Part shown: piece by piece, positions 36,541 through 47,857 of the stretch
Position numbering within the stretch: the stretch's first letter is position 1
Layout: every line of letters starts with the position of its first letter
Assembly: GCF_037042905.1 (NCBI RefSeq)
Contig: NC_087251.1
Location: 48,739,873 to 48,803,872 of the forward strand
Source: Lytechinus pictus
Lineage: Eukaryota > Echinodermata > Echinoidea > Temnopleuroida > Toxopneustidae
Direction of reading: 5' to 3'
DNA length: 64,000 bases
Position numbers and translations under genes: made by a program
Notes under the pieces: model-generated
Seen by the model: the letters and a program-made list of their open reading frames with translations, nothing else
Databases searched by the model: none
What the model was told of the DNA's origin: nothing

Positions 36541-36860
36541 AGGCAGTCGAAGTTAAAACGGAGGGACAACGTCGGTGACAACGATCCCAGCTGCCGCCGG
36601 TTCTCCACCGACATAATTGGTCAAATTCATGTCATCATTGGGGGCTCGATCTCGTCCACTAATTTGTCGAAGCTACATCTCTCCGATCTGGGGGCTACTC
36701 ATCAAGGGGCAACACTGTCTGCGGAGGCCGAGGCCGAGTGGAAGAGACATCGCAAGCTGCGGAGGCCAAGAACTGGACCGACCACCAGGGCCGAGTGGGG
36801 CATGTCAGGCCAGAAGAGATGATGGGGGCTCGAGTCAACTATTATTATTAAGTTAAGTTA
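36541..36860 (+). other. GC-rich island of unknown nature
   Basis: A sudden GC-rich block in an AT-rich setting, with an imperfect internal repeat (GCGGAGGCCGAGGCCGAGTG and GCGGAGGCCAAGAACTGG). It contains TGGGGGCTCGATCTCGTCC at 36639-36657, whose first ten bases equal the 3' end complement of a proline tRNA as used in some LTR retroelement primer sites. No long terminal repeat pair or gag/pol coding supports that reading. A 79-codon open frame crosses it but matches nothing that I recognise. Confidence 0.35.
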
Positions 36861-37049
36861 TATTTTGTTATCAATATTCATGTATATTTTCATGTACAAT
36901 TACTGTAAAACAAATCAAAAGGAAACAACATAATGATTTAAGAGATTTGATTAAATCTTTTAATAACTATTTATCAGTTTTACGTATTCCATATTTGGTG
37001 TCAAGCAGCAGTAAGTAAATAATAAAAAAAAGTCACTCCCACGTGACAG

Positions 37050-38270
37050 AGGGGTGATTTTTATTTTCAGATATTAAGAGCTTGATTCCAAAAGGAGCTA
37101 AATCCACTTTTGACCAAAATTGATCTTTGACGTGGGAATCAAATGCAACATATCGTATTTGAATTTTTTTGGGAAAGGTTGGTAAAAATTGATTGCAAAT
37201 TTTAGTTTTGTTCCAAAAGGAGCTAAATCCAAAAAAGTTGTGTTCCAAAAGGAGCTAAATCCAATCTGTTATTCAAAAATTGTTATTTTCCTATTTTACA
37301 TAGAGTTATGCATTTATATTTTTAGGTACATTTGTGGATACAAGTTTACACCATCAGTGCAAATTTTGCTGAAAATAACAGAATTTTACAATTTTTATCA
37401 ATATTTTTGGATTTAGCTCCTTTTGGAATTAGATATCGAAAAGTCGCCGTCCTTAGAAAAGATGACAAAATATTGTTTTTCTTTTTGTAATTTTCAATGG
37501 ATATACGTCAGAAAAGATGTGAAATGTATTCTGCTAGTCATATGTATGTGTTTCGTGTTCAATTTCCAATATCAAACATGTTTAAATTGGCAGAAATTTT
37601 ACAAGGGTTTTGTTCCGAAAGGAGCTAAATCCATGAAAATACAATTTCAACATTTGTTAAAAAATTTATAATGAATGCTAGATTTTAGAAATCATGATTT
37701 AATTAATCTAAAGGCCACCGCACACCTTACGACTGTTCGCGATCCGATTTTGGAACAAATCGAATTTTGCTCATTTTCTGAAAATGTGAATGGAACATAT
37801 CATTTTATTTGAGGTTAAAATTAATTGAAAGAATACTAATCTAACCATTTTGAAAGATTGCAAGCCTTTCTTTTGGAGTAAAGGCCAAATAAATTTCAAA
37901 TCGTAGCCAATCGTACGACTGCTATGACGTCATTACGACTAGATATTAAATTTGCTTTTATTCTAAGAAGGATGATAGCATAGTCACATATTTGAACATA
38001 TGTATTCGTACGATGATTTCGAACATTACACAGTAAGATATTCCAAGTCTCAATATTAGCATCAACTTCTATACGTTTTATTCCAAAATTGAGTCGCAGA
38101 CCAGTCGTAAGGTGTGCGGTGGCCTTAAGATGATAGTACTGTCATATATGTCAAAATAAAACAGCAGTGGTTATAGAAAAGTAGTGAATTAAAAAACCTT
38201 GATTTACAGGAAAATACCAAAAGTGGATTTAGCTTCTTTTGGAACAATAATTTTTCAGGAAAAAAAGTGA
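37050..38270. repeat. Foldback element with repeated TTCCAAAAGGAGCTAAATCC motif
   Basis: Left arm: GGGGTGATTTTTATTTTCAG then TTCCAAAAGGAGCTAAATCC. The right arm mirrors it: GGATTTAGCTTCTTTTGGAA, TTTTTCAGG, GTGACACCCCC. The 20-base motif appears directly at 37087, 37212, 37240 and 37612 (variant) and inverted at 37413 and 38224. A separate MITE (37712-38125) interrupts it. No coding, and no TSD could be fixed. Confidence 0.7.
37712..38125. mobile_element. Harbinger-type MITE (TAA duplication, AGGCCACCGCACACCTTACG termini)
   Basis: TAA is duplicated at 37709-37711 and 38126-38128. Both ends read AGGCCACCGCACACCTTACG inward, a perfect match extending to about 24 bases (through ACTG). The interior has further mirrored pieces around CGATCCGATTTTGGAACAAA. 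The three-base T(T/A)A target and lack of coding fit a PIF/Harbinger MITE. Confidence 0.83.
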
Positions 38271-38275
38271 CACCC

Positions 38276-39985
38276 CCATAAAAATTTGCGGTTTTTTAAA
38301 ATAGTTTATCATTCAAAGCATTCATCCTGTTCAGAGCAGAAGGTATTGTTAGATATTTTCCTATTAAATCAGTTGTTACCTGTTGTTTTTGCCCCCCCCC
38401 CCCTCCCCCGTCATCATTCATCTTTAAAAAGTGCAAAGATGAGTTCATTTAATTCTATCATACTCAAGAAAAGACTACACCAGACTATACATTTCTCTAT
38501 TTTGCCCACTCTTTCCAGTAAAAAAAAATCTTCGCTGGTTTTACGTTGAAGGCATTCGTTGTTTTCATAAACATCAACTGAATAATTCCGGAGACGAAAG
38601 GACGTCTGCTAGGATGGCGCTGACGAGTTATCGATTTTTATCATTCTACAGTTTCTACTCATCTGCAGTAAAACATTTGATTTTTAGGGAATAAACATTG
38701 ACATGCCTTAATACTTTCCTCCTACAAAATTACTGTGTGTTTTAAACTCTCGTGTCAGTCAAGATAAGATAATTCACAATAAATCGCCAACCATTTTTTG
38801 GCAAGCCTATTACGTTTCAATTAGTATTCTTGCGGGTTTGTTTATATCGCATAGGCCACTGGCGTACTGATGGTGTTTTGGGGCTTCTAGGGCTCTGACT
38901 CGCCTTACCCCAAAAAAGTTCTACTAACAAGAAAAAAATAAGGAAGAATAGGAAGGCGGAAAATGCAGGGTAATGTTAACAATGATAATTTTTTAAAGAA
39001 TATTTTTCAAACTTGTATCCACGTTGGAGTTTTATTATTTTAACTGCAAACATTAAGAACCAGGCACATTACATGCTTGAGTATAACAAGGAAATCCACA
39101 TTTTTACTATGATGATATGTCTTGTATTTTACCATTATGTAGTGTCTTCTCGTCGTTTTCTTTTTTCTTTCTATTCAGTTCTCTCCCTCCCCCTCCCCCT
39201 CTCTCTCTATCTTTCTTTCTCCCTCGCTCTTAGTTCTCCTACTGTATTTTAAATTGATGCTTCCATCATTATTAGCTTTAACCAAGCCATTGTATAATTA
39301 TGTATTTTGCTCCCTTTTCATATTTGGACATAGTTCTCAAGCTTATGAAGATACTCTCATGCATATGTATACAATACCTTAATGATTATACCAATGACAA
39401 ATGTTATGTAATGCTGATAACGATGTTTATAGGCTTATATGAATACAAATCAAAACCAAAGCAATTAATGATAATAATGATAATGATAAGGACAACAAAA
39501 CCGAGAATGACAACAATTACGATAACTATTAGGCTTATTATGATAATAATTATGATAAATTTTGCCTTATATACATGTACACCTCGCAGAAAAATATACA
39601 ATACACTTGCCAACAGATTTTGACAAAATTATCTGCAGTTTTCAATTAAAGTTAAAGTTTAGGATAAAATGGAGAAAGCTTTATAAACTGCTAATAGACT
39701 ACACGTATTCAAATCGGAATGTTCAGATTAAGTTAACCATTTAATTACACGGAGCTTGCTTCTGATACATCGTTTTATGGTATTAAATGTATATTGTGTT
39801 TTATTCTATATTTCACACAAAAAGCAGTGAATTTATTGCGTAGCACACTGACTAATTTATTGCGTATTCTGCAAACATAATTATGGTAGCCATATGGTTA
39901 TTTAAGAGCGGATAACCATTATTATGACTAAATCATTAAACTATTAGTATATGCCATGAGATTTATTTTTAAAATGGGAGGTAAA
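38276..39985. other. Spacer with C/T-rich and ATG/ATA-rich simple repeats
   Basis: Poly-C at 38392-38408, a (CT)n/(CCCT)n tract at 39178-39235, and a degenerate (ATGATA)n tract at 39465-39560. The phrase CCACTGGCGTACTGATGG at 38867-38884 looks like one end of a CAGTGGCGTAC-type element without a partner. Nothing coding was recognised. Confidence 0.45.
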
Positions 39986-39989
39986 TTTA

Positions 39990-40740
39990 TAAATGTCGTC
40001 TTCAGCCGTTGCCATGTCAACGGATTAATTTCGAAGAAAATAAGAGACATTCCCCTGTGGATGGTTAAGAATGGTATGAATTACCCGGTAGAAAAATTTC
40101 AAGATTCCAATTACATATGAATGAAATTAACAAATGTTTAGGATCATCCAAATAGTTCCAATTTGGCCTGTTGCCATGGTAACGGCTTATTTTCCCCCAG
40201 AAAAGTACAATTTTTCAGGAAAATTGCAGAATCTGATTAAAATTTCATTTCATCTAATTTTAGGGTGCTAACAGAGATACGTTGGTTGCTGAATGTATTA
40301 ATAACATCTTAAGCCATTGTCATGGCAACCAAATAACATGTGATTTGCAAAAAAAAAATGGACAGGTGGAAAATACTTAAAAATTCATAATGAAAAATTA
40401 ACTTAATGCATAAGGATTGACCCATTCTACTTAATTTTGAAAAAAAAAATACAGTACGTGTTCTGCATGAGATCATTAGAATGATAAAATTTATGTTGCC
40501 TTTTGTTTGAATTTAGTGATAAATATCAATGTCACAAATGGCCCATAGCCATGGCAATGGCTAATTTTCCTTTCAGAAAACTACCCAAAAAAATATAATC
40601 CTATTTTTCTTTCATTTCTCATAATTATCTAGAGTCTATGCTAAACGTTGATATGCTGTTGGTTAATGTGTAAATAACATCGTTTGCCATCGCCAAGGCA
40701 ATCGAATAACATATAATATATCAGTTCCTAATCATCGTGC
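39990..40740. repeat. Diverged tandem repeat (about 310-375 bp) with X-box-like GTTGCCATGGTAAC motifs
   Basis: Motif copies lie at 40008-40021 (GTTGCCATGTCAAC), 40170-40183 (GTTGCCATGGTAAC), 40316-40330 (ATTGTCATGGCAACC), 40546-40560 (TAGCCATGGCAATGG) and 40690-40704 (TCGCCAAGGCAATCG). Flanking phrases repeat with them: AACGGCTTATTTTCC and AATGGCTAATTTTCC; GTTGGTTGCTGAATGTATTA and GTTGGTTAATGTGTAAATAA; AATAACAT. The spacing 40170 to 40546 and 40317 to 40690 is about 375 bp. The motif matches the RFX-family X-box consensus, but because it lies in a repeat, function is only a possibility. Confidence 0.65.
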
Positions 40741-40751
40741 ATTGCCCTTAA

Positions 40752-41432
40752 AGGTCAAGTTCACCCCCAAAAAAAATAATGGTGATTTGAATCTATTGAG
40801 AAAAATTCAAAGCATAACTCCGAAAATTTCATCAAAATCGAATGTAAAATAAGAAATTTATGACATGTCAAAATTTCGCTCATTTTTCACAAAGCTATGC
40901 ACAAGCTTTGTCCCTCACTTACTATTCTTATTTTTCATCTTTTGAATTATACAATATTTCATTTTTCACAGATTTGACAATAAGAAACAACTAGACTGAA
41001 CCATATTAAGACAATGGTAATCCCACACGTTAAGGGAAGAATAAAACTTTTGTTTCACAAGACAATGAAAAGAAAATTAGAATATTTCATATTTAAACAA
41101 AATGCTAAAGAAATAGTGAGCGGGTGACATCACCAGTTCCCTCATTTGCATACCGATCAGAGTCCCGTAGCATTAACGTTAGCGATTAAACACACGCTTG
41201 ACTTTTACGATTAATTGTACATTGTAGTCAATGCAATCAATGATTTGCTGAGCTTTGTGTTACGGGCCCCAGGATGTGCATATAATTGCTTTGTGAAATA
41301 AAGCGAAACTAAAAAAAATGCCATAGCTTTCTTATTATACATTAATTTTTTGATGAAATTTTCAGTGTTATGCTTGTTGGATTTTCCTCTTTTTATTCGA
41401 ATCAACTTTTTGCTGCGGTGGACTTGCCCAAT
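40752..41432. repeat. TTAA-type foldback MITE (AGGTCAAGTTCACC termini)
   Basis: It starts directly after TTAA (40748-40751) with AGGTCAAGTTCACCCCC and ends near 41432 with GGTGGACTTG. The inner arms mirror each other: CATAACTCCGAAAATTTCAT (with AATAAGAAATTTATGACAT) and the complement near 41325-41380. It belongs to the same family as 53826-54429. The right border is decayed and the second TTAA is not recognisable. It lies within about 60 bp of the stop codon of the first receptor gene, so it may form part of its 3' UTR. Confidence 0.7.
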
Positions 41433-41494
41433 AAGGATCTTTTGATTGAAATAGTACGCCCAATGGTAAACTTGCGTGACGTTGGTCCAAATGA

Positions 41495-41770
41495 TCAGTT
41501 ACGTCTGCATAACAGAATGTTCAATATGGTTGATCTGAACAACGGCTGCGACACGGCATACGATACTGGATTGAGTAGGCTGTTAAGATACGTCATCCAC
41601 CCGAAGAATAGTCGACCGGGTCGTGGTAGTCCTGGCACGACGAGCACGGGTTCGATGGAGTAGATGAGCATGATGATGCTCTGGGGAAGCCACGATACGA
41701 CGAAAGCAACGACGATGAAGAGGAGCGTCCTTGTGGCCTTGTGCATTTCGTTTGCGGATTCACGCTTAAT
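41495..41770 (-). CDS. Terminal exon (TM6-TM7) of GPCR 1
   Basis: Begins after acceptor CTGAAACAG and reads IKRESANEMHKATRTLLFIV, then TM6 with SWLPQSI and TM7 with NPVSY, and stops with TGA at 41495-41497. The start is placed by exact length identity (276 nt) and sequence similarity with the homologous exon 49557-49832. Confidence 0.9.
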   Translation of the reverse strand: MKRESANEMHKATRTLLFIVVAFVVSWLPQSIIMLIYSIEPVLVVPGLPRPGRLFFGWMTYLNSLLNPVSYAVSQPLFRSTILNILLCRRN

Positions 41771-44185
41771 CTGTTTCAGAGACATAATGTGTTATTATAC
41801 AGTGCGTCCCACAAAAAACAAAACCGAGATTTATCGATGATTTATCATAACTTAATCACAAATACAATAGATACATGACATACCATTGTAAAGCTTAGAA
41901 TCTCGTCTTTCTTCTGAAATTACTTAGATTATTCCTCATTCACGCATGAGTGAGCAAAAACAATTTGAAGAAAGGATACCAAAAAAATCATTTGGCGGGG
42001 GGTATCTGAATTTCAAAAAGAAAATCACATGCCTAAAAAGTTCAATATCTGCTCTTTTATTTTATACTTTAATCACAGAAAATGGTCAAGAAGTAAAAAA
42101 GTTCGGTTCCCTCGAAACAATGCTTGTATTTCCATAATTTCATTAAATGAATGTGTTTTCGCCGGTTTCCCACAGAAGCTATCGCACGGTTAACAAAAGA
42201 TTTAATGCATGGCTGGTCGTCAACAAAACGGAGTGTCGAGTGACTCGGAACGCTAGCCTATAAAACCTCTTCATTTTATGAAATTATTGAAATTCAAGCT
42301 TTATTTCAAATAACCAGAACTTCGTTATTTCTTGGCCATTTTCTGTAATTTAGGTATCAAATTAAAGAGCAGATATTGAACTTTATAAAAATGTGGTTTT
42401 CGATTTGAAACCCAGATACAGGCCGCCAAGTGACTTTTTGGTATCCCCTCTTCTAATTGTTTTTGCTCACTCATGCGTGAATGAAAAATAATTTTAGTAA
42501 TTTCAGATGAAAGAGGGGATTCTATAAGCTTTAAAATGGTAGGTCACTTGTTTATTGTATTTGTGATTAAGTTATGAAAAATCATCGATAAATCTCGGTT
42601 TCGTTTTTTTCTGGGACGCACTGTATTTAGTCCGAGGGGTTAAAATAAATAAATTATTCAATGCAATTAAAGTAATTGTGATATACCTACGATATAGTTA
42701 TTAATCATTTCATATGCACAAAAAACTTATCCAGGGGTTACTAAATGGAATGACCGGTGGAGTGGATAATGCCTTCATTCTCATCCAAAGGCCAAAGAGA
42801 ATAAAAATACTATAGAATGGAGGAAAATATACAAATCCGTAAAATGAAAAAAATATATACTCCAAAAAGTCGAGTGAATAATTCACTCATCGGAGGGAGT
42901 GAACTAAAGTTCACTGATTAGAATTAGAGTGACTTCCACTTGTTGTTGAGTGAATTTCATTCTTTTAAAAGTAAAATTTGTATTAAATATTAGTTCGTTC
43001 ACTCTAAATTCACTACAAATTGAGTGACTGCTGACGTCACTACCAAGGGGGGAGGAACAGCGAGTGAAAATTTCACTATTTTTACTATAAATGTGACAGA
43101 TTACACTTTAAATGCTACATTAAGTCTTCCTAAAAAGTTTTTTTACTATTCTGTCGAAGAGTTTTTAATGAATATAACTTAGGCCTTTTCTAGTTCGTGG
43201 GACTTTCCGAGAAGAATAAAATGGTTTCATAGATTTCCAAAGTAAATGTTGGAAGCATTGAAAACAGTGGGACTATACTTACTGTCGCTTTCTTTGGTTT
43301 GTTGACAGCATTTCCGTTGTCCATCTTTGGTTCCTGACCAAGATTATCGGACGAGAGGTCTACATTTATGGTGACAGTACTGACTGCGGACGTCATGTCA
43401 TCGTGGGGTAAGTCCACCTTGATCTTTTCCTTGCTTACATCCTTCATGGCAAACTTTCTTTGGACATTCTTTGATCCAAGAGTGGTTTGAATTTTGGCGA
43501 CGATTCTGAAATAGAGTACAGCGATGATGGTGAATGGTAGGTAAAAGAGCGTGATGGACGGGATGATGGCAAGGAGGGGTGTTAAGGTGTACCAGCGAAG
43601 GCAGTGGCGACCGTTATCGAACCCGAGGATGTACTCCGGGGTGGTGATGTAGAGGAACCAAAATATGAATGACACAATCCAAGGGATGGTGTTTTTGATC
43701 ACGGCCGTTTGTTTACTTCTCGACATGAAATGGTTGATGGGGTCGTAGGTGGCCCGATGTCGATCAGCGCAGATCACGACCACGGCGAGGTTCGAGGCGT
43801 TGAGAATGCCCGACCGGATAGCCGAAGTCACCTTGCAGATATCATGAGAGAACGGGTAGTAACCGATGTGTGTGTGGACAACAGTTGGGATGAGAAACAC
43901 ACCGGTTATAAGGTCGAGGATGGTTAAGTTAATGATGAAGTAGTTGTTGTATGTTCGGAGTCGTTTCTCGAGGCAGAAGGCTAAGAAACTTAAAGAGTTT
44001 GCGAAGATGATGAGAACTGTAAAGAGGATAGGCCATAGGATCCCGTGGATGTTCACTGAGCGAGATCTAAGCTCAGGAATTGTGGCCTCAAATGTCATCT
44101 CTGTTGAGTTTTCGTAATAATCTTGAATTTGCATTGTCGAATAAATTGTCGGTTCTGAAGCATTTCGGGTATTAAGACCCTCCAT
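41495..44185 (-). CDS. Rhodopsin-class GPCR, muscarinic/histamine-like but divergent (receptor 1 of a tandem pair)
   Basis: Exon A is 43283-44185 (903 nt) and exon B is 41495-41770 (276 nt). The donor is GTAAGT after codon 301, the acceptor is TTTCAG, and the intron is phase 0 and 1512 nt. The product is 392 residues. N-glycosylation sites are at N8 and N26. Class-A landmarks: N63 (1.50), D91 (2.50), C117 (3.25) with C195 in loop 2, D141-R142-H143 (DRH in place of DRY), W169 (4.50), P217 (5.50) with Y225 (5.58), W328-L329-P330 in TM6, and N368-P369-V370-S371-Y372 in TM7. FYLPFTIIAVLYFRI in TM5 and YLNSLLNPVSYA in TM7 resemble muscarinic/histamine H3 receptors. Position 3.32 is R124, not the amine-binding Asp, so the ligand is probably not a classical amine. 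The C-terminus ends ILLCRRN. The start MEGLN is chosen because an acceptor (44207-44209) lies just upstream, implying a non-coding 5' exon. Confidence 0.9.
41800..42623. mobile_element. mariner-type foldback MITE, copy 2, in the intron of GPCR 1
   Basis: TA flanks both ends (41798-41799, 42624-42625). Termini CAGTGCGTCCCACAAAAAAC and TTTTTCTGGGACGCACTG mirror each other. Long arms and internal phrases (CACGCATGAGTGAGCAAAAA, TTTGAAGAAAGGATACC, GATATTGAACTTTATAAAAA) match copy 1 at 21377-22176 almost base for base. Its left end starts only about 30 bp upstream of the terminal exon's splice acceptor (minus strand), close to the branch-point region. Confidence 0.87.
42860..43110. repeat. GAGTGAA/TTCACTC foldback repeat in the intron of GPCR 1
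   Basis: Many mirrored copies of GAGTGAAnnnTTCACTC: CGAGTGAATAATTCACTC at about 42870, GAGTGAACTAAAGTTCAC at about 42898, TTGAGTGAATTTCATTC at about 42946, GTTCACTCTAAATTCACT at about 42996, and GAGTGAAAATTTCACT at about 43062. It is low-complexity palindromic DNA with no coding. Confidence 0.6.
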
Positions 44186-44898
44186 ATCAATTTTGGGCAA
44201 TCGACACTGAAATATAACATGAATCGAACAAATCCTTACGTCTTTGAGATGACGTGATTGAGAATAATCCCAGATGCTGACTATCCAAGTGATTATATAG
44301 ATGCAAATCTCTCTCACACACACATACAGGCACACCCCACATACTCACACACACAGCTTTTCGCACAAGCACACTTTATTTTCTCCGATCAACTTAGAAG
44401 AACACTGGGAAAGAAAATATACTAGATCTGTTGAGACAATGTGATGAAGCAAATTGCGTAACCGATATCTGGGGCACTAGATCTATAAAATATCTTTTAA
44501 AAAAAATTATTGTGATTTTCTAGTCTCTTAGCAATCAAAATTTCACGAGACAGTCTACATGACGTCGCTATAGATTTCATAAAAGTACTTCCAAGGTTCT
44601 AGTTGTAAGCTAGGTAAAAAGGCTCCAATGTTATGTGGGTATATATCGTTTAAGTGCCTCACATGAAAAGCATGGGCACGAACAATAGCTAAATGAAACG
44701 AAGTGCTCTACATGCACGCATTATGGAGAAAAGTTTGAAAGCCTTCAAGATAATGTGTTTTGAACTGCATTCTATCAAATTATGTCATTGTTTCGAGCAA
44801 TGCGCGTTCTACCGTCTTTTCTAGGGGTCCTTACTATTCAACATGTTGGGTATACTTAATGAAAAAAATCTGTATTTGATACTGACTTTATACACCCA
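44186..44898 (-). other. 5' region of GPCR 1
   Basis: Immediately upstream of the start codon (minus strand) the exon continues 21 nt to an acceptor ATATTTCAG at 44207-44215, so at least one 5' non-coding exon should lie further right. A CA-rich stretch at 44310-44360 follows. The promoter was not identified. Confidence 0.45.
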
Positions 44899-45112
44899 CA
44901 CTCTAAATTCCAAGGATTTAAGATCGGCTGTGAATAGTGACCAGCCGAACATAAGGTTTAGTTTTAAACCTTATAGATTTAAATATAATTTAAAAGATTT
45001 GAATTTAAATCTTTTGAGATTTGAAAGATAATTTAAAACATATCCAACATTCGGATGGTCAGTATCCACAGCCGATTTGGATTTATTTTAATTCCTTTGA
45101 ATTAAGAGTGTA
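44899..45112. repeat. Foldback MITE with ACACTCTAAATTC arms
   Basis: Left arm: ACACTCTAAATTCCAAGG, GATCGGCTGTGAATA, GACCAGCCGAAC. The right arm mirrors it: TTCGGATGGTCAGTATCCAC, AGCCGATTTGG, AATTCCTTTGAATTAAGAGTGT. The core around 44958-45025 is an A/T palindrome built on AAACCTTATAGATTTAAAT-type blocks. No TSD was fixed. Confidence 0.7.
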
Positions 45113-47540
45113 ATATACTTGTAATCCATTGTGTCATTGCGTCGGCCGTCGGGTCGGTAACACAACGTAACCCGATTTTTCGTAAAAAGAGCACCCTAAA
45201 TTCTGAATAGAAGGGTTTGACATTTGGAAAATATACCCTCTTGATAATTAAATATAAGAATGGTCGGGTCGGCTTCGGCCAATGTTGCTGGAAAATTCGT
45301 CATATTGATTTTTTTTTTCTCACAAAACATAAACACAAAGCATAAAATCGTAAGTCTTAGGACAAGTACCACCGTCTGATTTACCTGATAATTCTGAAAC
45401 TTGAGCCCGGAGCACACTTAACGATCCGAATTCGACGCGATTTTCAAACAAATCGCACTTTGTATCAAATTTGAAAGATTCAAGAAGTAAAACCATTTTA
45501 TTTGAAGTTCGACATAATGCCAGGAATGCTAAAATCATAAATTTGCTTTGCTGCAATGCTACGGCCATGTGGTCAGAGTTAAGTCCAAGCCTCAGCCAAT
45601 GATGACGCAATTACGATTTGTAGTTGAATTTGCTTAGAACTATTCATACAGGGTTGCTCGAAATAGACTGGAATTTCGATTTTGATATTCATCCCATCGT
45701 CCGGAACTTTGTAGTTCAGGTTTTATAGGATGAAATTTTTATTGCAAAATTAAAATTTCTTTAAAAAGCAGTTAAGTCGGGTGACGCAATTCCCCGATCT
45801 GACGCTCTACTCGATGATCCGAAGTAGGCCAACTCCCTATCTAACTTGAATGCATCACATTATTCAATAGATATCCAATCGTTAATGTCAAAAAATTAAA
45901 AAATTAAATAAAATTTTATGTTGCATAACAGTTATAATTAAATTATAATACAGTTCTACGTCAAAAATTCTAGTACTATAAAGGCATAAATCATTTATTC
46001 AGACCCAAATTCTACTTTACTATCACGGTTTGCTCAAGTAATTACTGATCATTAGTCAACTTAGGGTATAGATATTAAGATGATAAAAACGAACATACAC
46101 ACCCACAAAAACAAGTAATTACATTCACGTGAATTCGAATATTAATATATGCATATTTATTGATAAATTTATTCAAATCATGAACCAACTTTTCAGATTA
46201 TAAGAAATAGACAATACATATTTGAGTAAATGAATAAAAATATCGAATATAGAATACATTCATAAGACAGGACAAAACAGGATTTCACAAAATGGTTTAT
46301 GAAGACGAAGTCGTTATTCACACAATTCATCATATTTGGATCGTCTCGAGAGTTTATCATTTGGTCGTGGACAACTCTGATTATTCATGTTATCATAAGG
46401 TATTTTAGAGTCAAGGGTCAATAATTATAACATTGACTAGCATTGAGGGAGATACCCCATTGCCCCGAGTAGAGACGAGGGCAAGATGAATCAACTTGTG
46501 GAAAAATACGGAAACGTCTGCGCTGTTTATTATATCATTTATCAGTTGTATGATATTGTGTTATGAATTATTTAATTCTACTTAGCTGTCTGAAATTGTC
46601 AACCGTCAAGCAATAATATCGACATTGGAATGATTAACATACTTCGAATGTATCGTCTTTACTGGAGTAAAATAGCTACAAATATAAACTACTAAGCAGT
46701 CTTCACAACGTTTAGAGGAAAATTAGAGATATATACACTAAGAATCATGATGCTTATGAATAGTCAAACTATATTTTGTTTATGTATTTACATTGATCTT
46801 TTCCACACAAAATAAAAAATCATTAATCAGCTTTGATTCATACAAATATATATATATATAAAATATTCATGTACATTAATTATTTAATTGTCTACTCTCG
46901 ATTTTTATCCATTTCAATTTCATTGCCTCTTCACACAAGCTACCATACTATTCAAGATCAATAATAATTTTGTGGGTATTCTACCACTGCGCGATATCAC
47001 AATCAAATGGATGCTCCAGGCTGAAACTATTTATTTCAGTAGTAAAATTCACAGAGTAAAATGCTTAAAATCAAAATATGATAAAAAATAGCGAAAATTT
47101 TTAATTGTGAAAACAGTTATTATGCACGTCGCATGAATATTCATTACATGGACTGATGATGTCACATCCCCTCTTTCCTTTTTTATTTTTAAAAATTGTT
47201 TCATTTTTTCATACATGTGTGAATGATATTTATTTATTTATTAAAACATCTTTCAACAGGATAAAACATTAATCAGCTCGCAGGCTGTTTCACATAATGG
47301 TCCTGCATAAAGAGAAAAGTACACATATTAAAAGGAAAGATTACAAATAATTAGGAATACATGACAACTAAAATGCAAATAATGCTAAAAGTGAAACATC
47401 AGAAAGAAAAAGACCAAATAGCCAGATTTATCTCATAGGAAGATAAAGAAAGGAAGGAAAAAGAAAGATATGTCTCCCTTGTAATGAAATAAGTTGCAGC
47501 AATGAATATGTAATGCACTTAACCAGTTTTTATTCCAATA
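45113..47540. other. Intergenic spacer between the two receptors, left part
   Basis: AT-rich with a short (TA)n at 46849-46860. No exon with recognisable content. Open frames at 45196-45610 and 46888-47091 match nothing that I recognise. Confidence 0.4.
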
Positions 47541-47745
47541 TTTTTGGTTCTTGAAGGAAAAAAAATGAATAAACCTAATTTGATATAATATTTTTGGTTC
47601 TTGAAGGGAAAAAAAATGAATAAACCTAATTTGATATAATATTTTTGGTTCTTGAAGGAAAAAAAATGAATAAACCTAATTTGATATATTATTTTTGGTT
47701 ATTGAAGGAAAAAAAATGAATAAACCTAATTTGATATAATAAAAT
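47541..47745. repeat. Tandem repeat, about 50-bp unit, four copies
   Basis: Units start at 47541, 47591, 47642 and 47692 with TTTTTGGTTCTTGAAGGAAA, followed by AAAATGAATAAACCTAATTT and GATATA. The copies differ by one to three bases, so the duplication is recent. Confidence 0.93.
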
Positions 47746-47818
47746 ACAAAAAAAACAAGTGGGGATATGGCATTAGCAGTTTGCTCATTGAATATTTATT
47801 GAAGACATGCCCCCCCCC

Positions 47819-47857
<39 letters not shown>

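Noticed and set aside
36072-36657. An LTR beginning TGTCAGGAAAG and ending before the proline-tRNA-like site
   Set aside because: No second copy of the LTR, no CA end at the right place and no gag/pol coding; kept only as a low-interest observation.
40752-41663. 97-codon plus-strand frame overlapping the receptor 1 terminal exon
   Set aside because: It is the antisense shadow of the receptor exon joined to the MITE.
43186-44335. Taking the first ATG (44335) as the start of receptor 1
   Set aside because: The first 50 residues would cross a splice-acceptor-like site and a CA repeat and have no counterpart in receptor 2; starting at 44185 gives matching lengths.
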